From NCBI GenBank assembly GCA_029962745.1, contig CM057154.1, forward strand, positions 17,535,337 through 17,599,336: a stretch of DNA of 64,000 bases, given 5' to 3'. This document shows, piece by piece, positions 24,836-35,264 of the stretch. This stretch comes from Echinometra lucunter (lineage: Eukaryota; Echinodermata; Echinoidea; Camarodonta; Echinometridae). The notes beneath the pieces were generated by a model. The model did not search any database. It was given only the letters and a program-made list of their open reading frames with translations, and had not been told where the DNA came from. How positions within the stretch are numbered: the first letter of the stretch is position 1; the number at the start of each line of letters is the position of its first letter. A program made the position numbers and the translations under genes.

Positions 24836-25007
24836 CAGTTATCCTTGCATAACTCGAAGTCCCATAAGTCAAACCTTCTTTAAGTCAAATAAATTTTTTG
24901 ACCAAACTATACAAAACATGTGTTATTTACATTTCCTAAGTCAAATTTTGCACAAGCCGAACTATTTTTGAGGCTTCCAAAAGAGTCGACTTATGCAAAG
25001 TTAACTA
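24836..25007. mobile_element. Tc1/pogo (Tigger)-like MITE, 172 bp
   Basis: The left end CAGTTATCCTTGCATAACTC and the right end GACTTATGCAAAGTTAACTA are imperfect inverses. Both are flanked by TA (24834-24835 and 25008-25009). A TA duplication and 'TTGCATAACTCGAAG'-type ends fit pogo/Tigger elements. The interior repeats 'AAGTCAAA' and is non-coding. Confidence 0.7.
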
Positions 25008-25881
25008 TATGCAATTGAATCACCAACTGGTTGAAAGTTTTTTTTTCAATAAATGTAGCAATAAATTTTGAATATCTCTGTATCTACGGATACTTAATAC
25101 TATATACTGTCAATTTCAGAACTGCAAGTAATGTACCATACATATGAACCACTCTTCAATTGATAATGTTAACAAAATTATAATTTCCCTTTCATGAGTT
25201 GTCTAGCATTTGTCATTGTAACATATTTCCCTGAAATATGTAATAAATATGCATACAAAGTGTTTTGTAAGACAAAATATATGACAAGGGGCTTTCAGGC
25301 TTTCAACTGTAAAGGCCAGGAACCATGCGAAAGCAATCATGGAATAAATCTCTTACAATAGCATTCTCATTTTAAGTGAATACAACCTTTACCACAGCAG
25401 TATCCATGTTCATGGGTAAACATTTGAAGGTTTAGAGGCTGTACGATATAGACTCCTTTGACAGTGTTTTTTTTTCACTTGATATCCTACAAAACCAAAA
25501 ATCAACCCTTGACAAAGCACTATACCGCATTTTAACCCTGATCCTGCACCTATAACAATGACAATACTTATAATCTAGATGAATCGGAAAATTTGGAGAT
25601 GTTTTTAGAGTTTGAGCAGGCCAGTCTAGTGGAAGGTTACCAGTGAATTTTTCTCTCTCTCCTCCCCTGGTGCACAGATTGATTATTTTTAACTCAGTTA
25701 TAGATTTTTCAAATACACAGAACCTACTTTAAGACTTCATTTAAAGAAAACTTGGAGATATTGCTACAACATTAAATTTATTTACATGATTTTATCTTAG
25801 AATCTACTGTCTGGTCACTCTCCGAGCCTATGTGCACCTCAAGTACATGTGAGCTTAAACATTTACATGTATATTTCATCA
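25008..25881. other. Intergenic, no feature seen
   Basis: AT-rich. No exon or structured repeat recognised. Confidence 0.5.
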
Positions 25882-26150
25882 CACTATGAACATGGCGGAC
25901 AAAGAAAGCGGACAAAATAAACAACCTCTCATTCTACCCTTCACAATGGTTATGTAGTCAAAAGAACATCCCTTCACAGCTATTATGTTTAATCATGTAG
26001 TTCCAGCTGAATATGCATGTGACACCTGTTCCACATATTTTAGACAATAGCAGTGAAGGGATGTTCTTTTGACTACCAGAACCATTGTGAAGGGTAGAAT
26101 GAGGGGTTGTTTATTTTTGTCCGCTTTCTTTGTCCGTCATGTTCATAGTG
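25882..26150. mobile_element. CACTATG foldback MITE, copy 1 (269 bp)
   Basis: Begins CACTATGAACATGGCGGACA and ends with the inverse. The arms pair for about 110 bp around a short loop. Flanked by a 3-bp duplication TCA (25879-25881, 26151-26153). A second copy of identical length is at 49244-49512. CACTA ends with a 3-bp duplication are the signature of the CMC/EnSpm superfamily. Assignment is inferred because no transposase is present. Confidence 0.88.
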
Positions 26151-26352
26151 TCAGCCATTTCAACTGGTGAATATATGAATGTGCCAGTATTCCTAAACCC
26201 AAGAATACATTTTCTCTACAAATGAAGTGGTGTTTCTCAAGTCTGTCAATCTGTATTTGATTCTTACAGGAAAAAAATGGAACAACAAGTATGACAATAT
26301 TGTTTTTTAAGGTTCATGTTATGAAAGAATAGAACTAACAACCAACACAACC

Positions 26353-26356
<4 letters not shown>

Positions 26357-26383
<27 letters not shown>

Positions 26384-26450
26384 GGGGGGGGGGGGGGGGG
26401 CAATATGCAGAGTTTCTAGCCCCCCCCCCCCCCCCCCCCCCAAAAAAAAA
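26357..26450. repeat. T-run/G-run and C-run/A-run homopolymer hairpin
   Basis: About 27 T and 17 G, a 19-bp spacer, then about 22 C and 9 A. The two halves are complementary, so this can form a long hairpin and also G-quadruplex/i-motif structures. Run lengths are unreliable in assemblies. Confidence 0.85.
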
Positions 26451-26919
26451 GACTGTTATTTATTCATCATGCATGAGTGCTTTCTTTTTTGCAAGTCTCT
26501 GGTTTTACAGGTTTTTGGGTATTTTGGAACTTTCACTGTTTTGGATGACTAGTTAAGTTAAAAAACACCAATGACATATCCTCCAGACTTAGCTTCAAAG
26601 GACAATAAGTCTTTCATTAGATATGATTTAAAGATCCTTCTTGAAACACAAACTCCCATATGATAGCCCACTGACAGCGAAAACACGAGCAAGTGCATCT
26701 AAAAGATCCAAGATGGTGTTTGAGTCACTCTTGAAGCAGAAATTGGAAGAAAAGAATTTTAAAAGATTTTCCACCATCAATCCCACATTATTCTAGATTA
26801 CAAAAACAACATAATTTCAAGAACTTACAATTTCATTCCAACACAATGCTTTGGTGACAACCGCTCCAAGCTGTATTTCATGTACGATATAGGGGTAAGG
26901 TTGAGAGTTTGATATAGGT
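26451..26919. other. Intergenic, no feature seen
   Basis: No exon or repeat structure recognised between the homopolymer hairpin and the TTAA MITE. Confidence 0.5.
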
Positions 26920-26923
26920 TTAA

Positions 26924-27354
26924 AGGGAAAGTCCACCCCAGAAGTTTCACTGTTTCAATAAAAGGAGATAAATTTTAACAGCATTTTAAAAAAGAAATGA
27001 GCAAAATCGGTCAAAGAATAAGAAAATTACACTCATTTACATTTTCTAGTAAATTACTCTCGGCTCTGCAAATTGGCAACACTGATGACATCATATGCGA
27101 ACAGGTCTCCATTCACTTTGTACATTAAATTTCACATTTTTTCAATTTTCTTGGAAGTTACACATTTTCTTACCCCATAGTCAAAGTATGTTATGTAAAA
27201 AGCAATTCTTCTGAAGCAATTCTTCTTACTAGAAAATGTAAATGAGGGTAATTTTCTTATTCTTTGACCGATTTTGCTCATTTCTTTTTTAAAATGCTTT
27301 TCAAATTTATCTCCTTTTATTGAAACAGTGAAATTTCTAGGGTGGACTTACCCT
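26924..27354. mobile_element. Foldback MITE with TTAA target duplication, copy 1
   Basis: Begins AGGGAAAGTCCACCC and ends with the inverse GGGTGGACTTACCCT. Arms of about 170 bp or more pair with each other. TTAA flanks both sides (26920-26923, 27355-27358), the preference of piggyBac-type elements. A relative is at 58443-59006. The right arm carries AATAAA on the minus strand, see SNAP29. Confidence 0.85.
27316..27321 (-). terminator. Candidate SNAP29 polyadenylation signal inside a MITE
   Basis: TTTATT on plus, AATAAA on minus. It is the first AATAAA/ATTAAA downstream of the SNAP29 stop (about 390 bp). None was found between 27355 and 27706. Use of it is inferred. Confidence 0.35.
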
Positions 27355-27706
27355 TTAAAGCTTGGAATTAGGTAGGTGTAAGAAACTGAAAGAGAGAGAG
27401 AGCAGTTGCAATATGAACATGTGTCACACTTATTCAAGGTACATATATTGCTGTTGCTACACTAACCCTCATAAACACTAACCCTCACAGATACATGTAG
27501 ATTCTCAACAGTAACAAATTTACCTCAAGAGTCTCAGACACAGAAAACATCCTTCAAAGAGACAATTCAAGATGCTGCTCTGCCACCAACAATGAATGCA
27601 TGATGCAAAATCAAAATCAAAACAAAAAAAATGGGGGGGGGGGGGTTCTCATGGAGCAAGTTTGGTGAGGAAAGACTGATGCCATATTTCTCACTGCCAG
27701 CCATCA

Positions 27707-27873
27707 TTATCTCCTCAGTATTTTCTTGACTTCTTTGTCAGTCTTAGCCAACTTGTCATCCACTCTCTCCACCTTGCCTGTTATCCTTTCAATATCATCG
27801 TTCTGTCTGTCCAGCTCATCATTCAAACCCATGGCAAGACCCTTCAGACGACCAATACCAGAGCTGATTTCAT
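27707..27873 (-). CDS. SNAP29: SNAP29, coding exon 3 (last; Qc-SNARE motif)
   Basis: Encodes the C-terminal SNARE helix, 'DEISSGIGRLKGLAMGLNDE' onward, with the ionic-layer glutamine in 'DRQNDD' (about residue 250 of 281), ending 'EVKKILRR' and TAA at 27707-27709. The helix resembles the second SNARE motif of SNAP25/SNAP29 ('GRLK..A..M', 'Q..D..DR.T.K'). There is no C-terminal anchor or palmitoylated cysteine cluster, as expected for SNAP29. The acceptor (minus) is CATCAAG, with phase 1 shared with exon 2. Confidence 0.92.
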
Positions 27874-28573
27874 CTTGATGAAGGGGAAGAAAAAGAAATT
27901 GTTATTACAGTATCACAATAAAAGGCAGGACTTAAAAAAAAAACAAGTTAGAAGTAGGTCTGCATCATACATGTACATGCCCGCCCCAGTGAGAGCATTA
28001 TTAAAGTGAGTGAAAGACCCTACAACCTACATTTATAATTGAAAGGCTTTGTCATCTAACTTCCTGCATGATTACAATCTCTTATCTTTGCTGAAGGACA
28101 TAAAGGACTATAAATTACTTTCATACAGGAAACAATTTACCTCCTCATATTCATCTGATTTCTTTTAGTCTGATTTTCTCACAGAAATAAAATTCTTTGT
28201 ACAGTTTGGATTGATGCAGTACAATAGAATTCTATCATTTTAATGCACAGATATATAACAAGTTATAAAATCAGCTTGTTATGCAAAATGAACAGAACAT
28301 TACATTTTACTTTAAATTTACAATATGAAGCTGAAGGCAAAAAAGAGGGCTATAAAAAGTTTTGGTAACGTTCAAATTTTGCTTTCCTCTATACTGCCAC
28401 TTTCAAATTATATGAACCAAGATCAATGCCATAAAGTTTCATGTCACAATTCTCATGAAACTATGACACAGTTACAATTTCTGCAAATTATTACACAGGT
28501 AACAAAATTGTCTGCTTGTATGTTGTTATTCACTTAAAAATTTGTTCTTTTTTTTCCCCCCATTGATGCTTAC
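27874..28573 (-). other. SNAP29 intron 2
   Basis: Bounded on the minus strand by donor GTAAGC and acceptor AG. AT-rich with no further element recognised. Confidence 0.85.
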
Positions 28574-29000
28574 CTAGATTGGAATTGAGTTGGTTGTCAA
28601 ACTCTTTCATACTATCTGATTGCCACACATTGCTCGATGACCTTCCAGTGTCACTCTCCACTCCAAATCCAGATGTGGAAGATGACGTGCCCCAAGATCC
28701 TGCCTTGGTTTCTGATGTCCCCACTCCTCTGAGTTTGAGGGCGGGGTGATCTGTGTTTGATCTCCTCATCTCTTCGTCAGCCTCTACCCTCTCCATGTGG
28801 GTCTTGAGTTTGCTGGGGCCCCGGGGCGGGGCAGGCTGCTCCTGCTGCTGGCCAGCTTTGGGCTTGTTGAAGTAGTTGACGATGCCCCCGAAGATGGACT
28901 TCATGGAAGTGATGTGTTTCTTGGATGTGTCCAGGTCCTTGTCCATCTTGTCCAGTTTTGTGTCCACTCTCTGAAGCTGCTCACCCTGATGCAACAGTTC
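28574..29000 (-). CDS. SNAP29: SNAP29, coding exon 2 (end of Qb-SNARE and linker)
   Basis: 427 bp from acceptor CTGCAG|GAA to donor G|GTAAGC. It starts 'ELLHQGEQLQRVDTKLDKMD', the second half of the Qb helix. The ionic-layer Gln is in 'HQGEQ' (residue 89). Then follow 'KKHITSMKSIFGGIVNYF', strongly like the human 'KHINSIKSVFGG', and a Ser/Gly/Pro-rich linker (about residues 125-226) expected to be disordered. SNAP29 is a soluble Qbc-SNARE that pairs with syntaxin-17 and VAMP8 to fuse autophagosomes with lysosomes. Confidence 0.95.
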
Positions 29001-29372
29001 CTGCAGTACGATCATCAAAGAATGGTTGAGGAAATAGTAGCAGATCAGATTTGCAAAAATGAATGGAATACTGATTATTTTGGAAATAATCCATGCATTT
29101 ACTGATAGCAATTTAGAACATCTTTACTGTCTGTACAATTACTGTTCTGCACTATGGCAGCTGTCCAGTCACTCACGCACCACATTATCTTGGGCAATCT
29201 TGTACGACAGATATCGCACCACTCACGGGAAATTTCCATAATAATTCATTAGGTGAGCACAAATACAAAACAAAAAAATATACATAATAGAAAGTCTTCA
29301 TTATTTTGAGAGGGGACAGGTTTGCTGCAGACACAGCACTGGCAGACTCATCTAATTAAGCTTTAACTACTT

Positions 29373-29931
29373 TGAAACCCTGGGGACAAGTTATTTTTAA
29401 TGAAAAGAGAAGATAAGGAGATCAAGTCAAAAAAGTAAAATAAAACTTTAAAAGTCGGTATCGAAATAAGAAAGCTATGAAAGTTTCAAAGGTCTTGATT
29501 TACTTTCTATGGCAATCCTCAAAGTGGCAATATTGCTTCAAAATGGCAGGGTTCAAATTTCACATTTTGTCCATTATCTCTCACATTACAGATTGTCTAT
29601 TTGTGAACTCCACAATGTTGTGTCAAATACATTGTCCCATGATATATTTTGAGCTAAGAAAGAGACAAGCTGCAATTTGAGAGATTACAGAGAAAATCTG
29701 AAATTTTGTGTACAAAACATATGGACAGTTGTCCACAAAAATCTGCCAGTTTGAAACGATACAATCATACAGCCGAGCCAATTTTATGACAGCCTTAGAA
29801 TAAATCAAGACTTTTCAAACTTTCATAACTTTCTCATTTCAAGTGATTTTAAGTGATTTTGATTTAGCTTGGTTTGAATTGCTTCGCTCTATTCTCTCTT
29901 TTCATTAAAATTGACTTGTCTCCAGGGTTTC
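29373..29931. mobile_element. Eroded foldback element in SNAP29 intron 1
   Basis: GAAACCCTGGGGACAAGT near 29373 is inverted as ACTTGTCTCCAGGGTTTC ending at 29931. Inside, TATGAAAGTTTCAAAGGTCT near 29475 pairs with AGACTTTTCAAACTTTCATA near 29808. Arms are about 155 bp with mismatches and the centre is about 240 bp. Termini and target duplication could not be defined, so class is unknown. Confidence 0.7.
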
Positions 29932-30259
29932 TGTTTCTTTTAAGGCTAAGCTCTCACTGCACTGATCTCATTCTCCCATTCGTCTGCAATCAAAACCAAG
30001 TTATTAAAGGGCTGGTAGCGGTTGTTGTTGCTGATTTATATTATAATGACGATAAGCAAATTTGACTAGTATAACCAGATGTTGTGTTTCCGGACAGGCT
30101 GTGTATCCCGACATTCAATTTAATTTCAAAACAGCCATTTAAAGAAGTTTACAAGCAATATTTCTTAAATTTTCGGACACATGTGTTAGATAATATTATA
30201 AAGAACAAATACTGATGATTAGTGCCATTTAATGAAGTTTTGTTGAATCCAAAGACAAA

Positions 30260-30915
30260 AGAAAGGACTTCATTTCTGTTTGCCAATACCAACCAAGATG
30301 TCTTCATACCCTTGTACAAAACCTTGGTACGTCCACATCTCAAATACCGTACTGTACAATATCATGGAACCCTCGATATGTAACAGACGATCGCAAAATC
30401 GAAGCTGAACAGCGAAGAGCTACTAGAATGGTACCCGGCATGAGCTTGTTACCATATGTCGAAAGGCTTAAGAAACTGAACTTATTTTCTCTTCGCTATC
30501 AGTGTGAGAGGGGCGACATGATTCAGGTGTAAAAAATTCTACATGGTATCGACAGAATACATCCGGAACATTTTTTTGAAAAACCAAAGTACCAATTTAC
30601 ACGTGGACATTCACTGAAGCTATTCAATACCCACTGCAAGCTAAATGTCAGAAGTTGTTTCTTCAGCAAACATGTCATCGAGTATTGGAATAATTTGCCA
30701 GCATCCCTTGTCACAGTTTCCAGTACCGAAACCTTTAAGACCGGTCTTGATAACCTTTGGTGCAATAGACATTTCCACCTGACATCCACGCATATCGCAA
30801 ACTGCTACAGTTGTGAAAGCTACAGTGTACGAACTATTTGTTTTTCCTGCAACGACCGGGAGACTACAGGACTACCTCACTCCCGTATATCAGATGATGA
30901 TGATGATGATGATTA
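30260..30915 (+). mobile_element. LINE remnant, CR1/L2-type reverse transcriptase C-terminus
   Basis: Translated with frameshifts on plus, this gives thumb-region motifs 'LYKTLVRPHLKY', 'AEQRRATRMVPGM', 'LLPYVERLKKLNLFSLRYQ', 'ERGDMIQV' and 'TRGHSLKLFN', ending 'FFSKHVIEYWNNLPAS...FKTGLDNLW'. These are standard for CR1/L2/Rex-like non-LTR elements. The 3' end is a GAT microsatellite at 30895-30914. It is 5'-truncated and inactive. Confidence 0.85.
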
Positions 30916-31240
30916 AGCATCCGGATACACCCCCCCCCCCCCCCCCCCAATTCTACTATCACCAACACAAAAGGTTTTTTTTTTTTAATGTAGCTATACT
31001 TTACAGACTTCAATAAAAAGATCAGTTTATACAATTGGCTTTTTCCTCTTATTTTTTGTTTCCACATATTTTCTCTCTCTCTCTCTCTCTCTCTCTCTTC
31101 TTAATAACCAGATGCCATGATGGCAGAAAGAAAAGAAACACAATGTCAATGATGGCATCATGTCAAGTTACCAAATCCTGTCACTTCTAAGACTAAGCTA
31201 AGTAAAACATGTAAAATGGCAACATGATGGTTTCTTGAAA

Positions 31241-31809
31241 GGCAGTGTATACAGCCACACGCGTGTGTCTTTACCTTACGGCCACACGCGTGTGGTTGTA
31301 TCCACAGCATCGACATGAGAATACAGCCACACTGAACTGAATTCCCACTTATACTCTGCGCTGCTACAGCTATCGTGCGCTAGTGTGTATGTATGCCTGC
31401 ACGAGCGATGTGTCTGTGTTGCCAACCCCCCGGGCCAAACCCCAAAACTTGGATCGTCACGAAGGTTTTATCTCTTGAAATTCACTGAAATACAAACAAT
31501 ATTGTAATATATTGTCACCTGCTTGCTGACCAGGTGAGAATGAAGTGAAAATATTTTTTGTATAATAAGTGAAATCGAGACATTAAACCTTCGTGACGAT
31601 CCAAGTTTTGCAAGTCGCAACACATACCATCGCACGAATACACATCGCTTGTGCAGTGCATACATACACACTAGCGATAGCTGTAGCAGCGCAGAGTATA
31701 AGTGGGAATTCAGTTCAGTGTGGCTGTATTCTCATGTCGATGCTGTGGATACAACCACACGCGTGTGGCCGTAAGGTAAAGACACACGCGTGTGGCTGTA
31801 TACACTGCC
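31241..31809. mobile_element. MULE-like foldback element in SNAP29 intron 1 (569 bp)
   Basis: Left arm 31241-31490 and right arm about 31565-31809 are near-perfect inverses (GGCAGTGTATACAGCCACAC against its inverse). They are flanked by a 9-bp direct repeat TTCTTGAAA (31232-31240 and 31810-31818). Long inverted ends and a 9-bp duplication are the Mutator-like pattern. Each arm carries two CACACGCGTGTG palindromes about 25 bp apart. No transposase. Confidence 0.88.
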
Positions 31810-31962
31810 TTCTTGAAAAAGGTTTCCTATGTTTCTTGGATGAAGACAGGGCCAGGGGGCTGGCTCCCTTTCATGCCTTTGGGATACCTTGATATCTTGA
31901 AACTCGAGAAGAAAAGATTTCTAACGTAAACAACACTAACAGTAACACTAACAGATACGTAC

Positions 31963-32215
31963 CGCTGCCGTTTCATTGCCGACTTGCTCGGCTTCATACA
32001 TCAACCCCATTGACCTGTGTGTGCTGGATAACATGTTTTGTTTCCGTCTCTCAATTTCCATTTGCTTGCTCTGTAAATCGAATCCATAATCATGATTCGG
32101 ATCATAGTCAGATGATCCTTTGCCAAGATCTTCCCAGTCATTCCACGAACTTTGAGCTCCTCCCCCTCCTGCTGTTTCTTCTTCTTCGTCGAAAAAATGG
32201 ATTTTTACTCGACAT
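31963..32215 (-). CDS. SNAP29: SNAP29, coding exon 1 (NPF motif, start of Qb-SNARE)
   Basis: The predicted start is the ATG at 32215-32213, giving 'MSSKNPF' followed by an acidic stretch, as in vertebrate SNAP29 where an N-terminal NPF binds EHD proteins. From the acidic stretch onward the frame reads 'FDEEEETAGGGG', 'LQSKQMEIERRKQNMLSSTH', 'RSMGLMYEAEQVG'. The NPF part and the rest are one base out of frame in this sequence. The A6 run on plus at 32192-32197 is one base longer than needed. Removing one base makes 252 bp (84 codons), in phase with exons 2 and 3 (total 281 residues). An assembly error is likely. The donor is GTACGT. Confidence 0.9.
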
Positions 32216-33018
32216 TTCTGGGAGCTCTTCTTAATTTGTGATACTTTAACGATGAACAACTAACACAATTGGTACGTAGTCTTGCCCAAGACTTCAAAAT
32301 TAGTAAGAAAGCACTCACGACGTGTAAACAACAAATAACTTTTGTATATCCACAATCAGATTGCACACTCATCCACTGAAACTAATAAAACTCAGATGAA
32401 AAACTCTAACATCATTTTATGCCAACGATTTTGGAGAAAAATTTCCGAGATGTTGTCCATGTACCATGACTTCTGAATTTATGACGACACGTAAAAGACT
32501 AACTTATATGGCGTGTTTCTAAACAAATTGCGTCACGTCATAACACATCACGAGCGTGAGTAATTTCTGAATTAAAAAGTTTTTCTTTACACGGTGGCGC
32601 GCATAAAATAGGGGTGGACCAAAGACACCCCCCCCCCCCAACCCTCCGCTAGTTTCAAGCTGAGGCCAAATTTCAATAATTTTCCTCACCAAGTGAGCAT
32701 AATATAAATGGAAGGGGCGTAGATTTCTCGGGATGTGCAAACAACAAAACTACAACTGATTGTGATTAAATGAATTTGGCACTGGTATACGTGCATGAAA
32801 CAAAAATAAAAATTCAAACAAACAGAAGTGGAAAAATCATCGATGTTTAATACACATATTGGGCATGCATGCATGGACAAGCAGTAGTCATGTATGGCCT
32901 TAAGCCTCCCAGTGGGCGGTGGATCACACTCAGGAATGGCCGTGAAAAGAAGAAGAAGAAGAAGAAGACATCTAAACTTTCTACGGTCCAACCAGGGAGG
33001 TGCATGGCGCGTGTCCCA
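32216..33018. other. SNAP29 upstream flank, no gene seen
   Basis: Contains a GCGTCACGTCATAACACATC stretch (32529-32548) with CRE/E-box-like words, a C-run at 32630-32639 and an (AAG)n run at 32945-32968. 32979-33036 forms an imperfect hairpin around 'CCAGGGAGGTG' and 'CACCTCCTCCCTGG'. Confidence 0.45.
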
Positions 33019-33120
33019 CCTCCTCCCTGGTCCAACCCATCCTTTCGCTTATCAAAACAGTAGCACTATTTTATATAGCTCTGCTTCATTGTATGCCGAT
33101 CGCCTGCATTATGACGTTGT

Positions 33121-33196
33121 CATGGGAGAGGGGGGCGAGGGGCCCGGGGGGGGGGGTGGGGCGGGGGGGGGGGGGCGGGCCCGGGGGGGGGGGGGT
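33121..33196. repeat. G-run cluster (G-quadruplex prone)
   Basis: At least six runs of 4 or more G within 75 bp, interrupted by C or T. Copy 2 has a shorter, differently broken version at 45140-45191. Confidence 0.85.
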
Positions 33197-33579
33197 GGCC
33201 GCAGAGTTGTTGGATCAAAGTGACGGTGGGGTCAGCCTATTCTTATCTGCACCCATCAGTCTCTCTTTATATGTTTTTATCCAATTCTTTTTTTTCTTAG
33301 GTTTCTAACTTTTGTATGGGAGAACTACATACAAAGGCCCATGCAGGCTAGCCTCGGCCGGGTGCCCTATGCCTATACTACTCCCCGGGTTTAAAAAAAA
33401 AAAACCCCATAAAGTACCACAATACCAACTGGTATACAGCCATGCACGGTAAGTTGACGCTCTACCGCATAATTTAGAGGTGATTTGACGGTATATGGGC
33501 CTATATCATCATTAATATTAGTCAGAGATCATCATTATCATCTTTATCACTGCCTCCACTACCACCACCATTATCATAT

Positions 33580-33584
33580 CATTG

Positions 33585-33669
<85 letters not shown>
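33580..33669. repeat. (CAT)n microsatellite
   Basis: About 90 bp of nearly pure CAT/TCA repeat. The copy 2 equivalent at about 45628-45695 is shorter and interrupted by TTA variants. Confidence 0.95.
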
Positions 33670-33829
33670 TACCCATCACTCATCACCATCCGTCCATCAT
33701 TATCATGCCTATCATCACTGTCGTCACATCATCTGCAAGCACCCTATAACTAAACCTTTACAACGCAAAATAGTCTGCAGTCTGCTAGTCTGAATTGACC
33801 ATAGAGTTATACTGGATCAGACGGCACTC

Positions 33830-34140
33830 AGTGGCGTAGCTAGGATTTCATTTTAGGGGCGGTAGTGAGCACGCGAAGCGTACGAATCACTTTCTCCGCG
33901 CCGCTCCCGGGGGAGGGGGGGTGCAGGGAGGGGGAGGTTCTCCCTCCCTCGCGAAGCGCGGAAGCTGACGTTTCTTTGTCATTATTCCTTGTCTGCTCCC
34001 GCTCTTCTTACGTTCTCTTACCTTTTTCTTTCTCACTCATGCTTTTTTCTTCTTCCTTTTTTTTTTGGTGGCGTTTGGGGGCGACCGCCCCATCGCCCCC
34101 CCCCCCCCCCACTACGGCGCTTGCGCCACTTGCACCATAG
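33830..34140. mobile_element. Unclassified repeat with GTGGCGTAGCTAGGATT end
   Basis: The left end is CAGTGGCGTAGCTAGGATTT and the right end reads GCGCTTGCGCCACTTGCACC. 'GTGGCGTA' recurs inverted at 13973 and 22296. The interior is rich in C/T and G-runs. The equivalent in copy 2 is 45852-46168. Class unknown. Confidence 0.4.
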
Positions 34141-34829
34141 TCAAATTTGACTAGATTCTAGTGAAAATGACAAGAATTCTTGTAAAAAAAAATGAACAAA
34201 ACCGTATTGGTAATCAATTGGCTAGAATCGAGTCCAAGTTTGTGTTGGGGGTTGTGCCGGAATGATCCGGTGATCTGGTCAAATTATTTTACTAGAATTT
34301 TGTTTTTTTTTGTCTTAAAAAACAAAAACTATATTGTGTCAGTTTTTACTATACCACTACGGAGTGTACATTGCGTCTTAAGAGAATAATATAGCCCACG
34401 TGCATGCAGACAGAGAGAAAAGAAAAATAGAAAAGAAAAGATGAAAACTAAGAGGAAAAGAAATAATGGCAGAAAAGGGATTAGAAAAGAAAAAAGAGGA
34501 ACAAGATAAAACAATGAAGAAAAAAAGAAAAGAGAAAAAGGAAAGGAAAGATTAGAAAAGAAAAGAAAAGAAAAGAGAAAAAAAAATTTAAGAGAGAGAG
34601 AGAGGGGGGAGAGAAAGGAAGAAAAGGATAAGAAAAATATTAAAATGATTACAATAAAAATATATAAAAAAAGTAGTGGCAAAAATAGTCAATTTTGACT
34701 GCCTGCCAAAAAAAAAAAATAGATAAATAAAAGTAGAAGCCTAGCTGTGTAAAGTCTCATGTTCAGACCTCTGTTTCGACTGACGGCAGGGTTTGTGCCT
34801 GTAAAGAATGTACCAACGCACCACCACTA

Positions 34830-35058
34830 ACATCACCAACACCACTATCAGTTCACCACCATCATCACCCCGGTCGTCACCACCGCCACCGCCGCCGCCG
34901 CCGCCACCACCACCACCACCACCACCACCACCATCATCATCATCCATCATCATCATTCTTCATTCGCCATCATTACCGTCGGCATCATCATTATTCATCA
35001 TCATCATCATCATCATCATCATTATTCATCGTCATCATTACCGTCGGCATCATCATTA

Positions 35059-35127
<69 letters not shown>

Positions 35128-35200
35128 TTCATCTTCATCATTATTCATCGTCATCATTACCGTCGGTATCATCATTATTCTTCTTCATTCATCATCATCA

Positions 35201-35263
<63 letters not shown>
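34830..35263. repeat. (CCA)n/(CCG)n/(CAT)n compound microsatellite
   Basis: Long CAC, CCG and CAT blocks with internal 'ATTATTCATCGTCATCATTACCGTCGGCATC'-like higher-order units repeated about three times. Copy 2 (46830-47078) has far fewer units, so this is a hypervariable locus. The poly-His/Ser/Ile frames across it are not genes. Confidence 0.93.

Positions 35264-35264
<1 letters not shown>

Larger units (their letters stand above)
29001..31962 (-). other. SNAP29 intron 1, with three transposon-derived blocks
   Basis: Bounded by donor GTACGT and acceptor CTGCAG on the minus strand. It contains a foldback element (29373-29931), a LINE remnant (30260-30915), a CT microsatellite (31074-31099) and a MULE-like foldback element (31241-31809). 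Confidence 0.85.

Noticed and set aside
28797..29105. 102-residue plus-strand frame opposite SNAP29 exon 2
   Set aside because: Antisense shadow of a real exon; no independent support.
30813..31067. Asp- and His-rich short frames
   Set aside because: Read through the GAT repeat and C-run at the 3' end of a LINE remnant.
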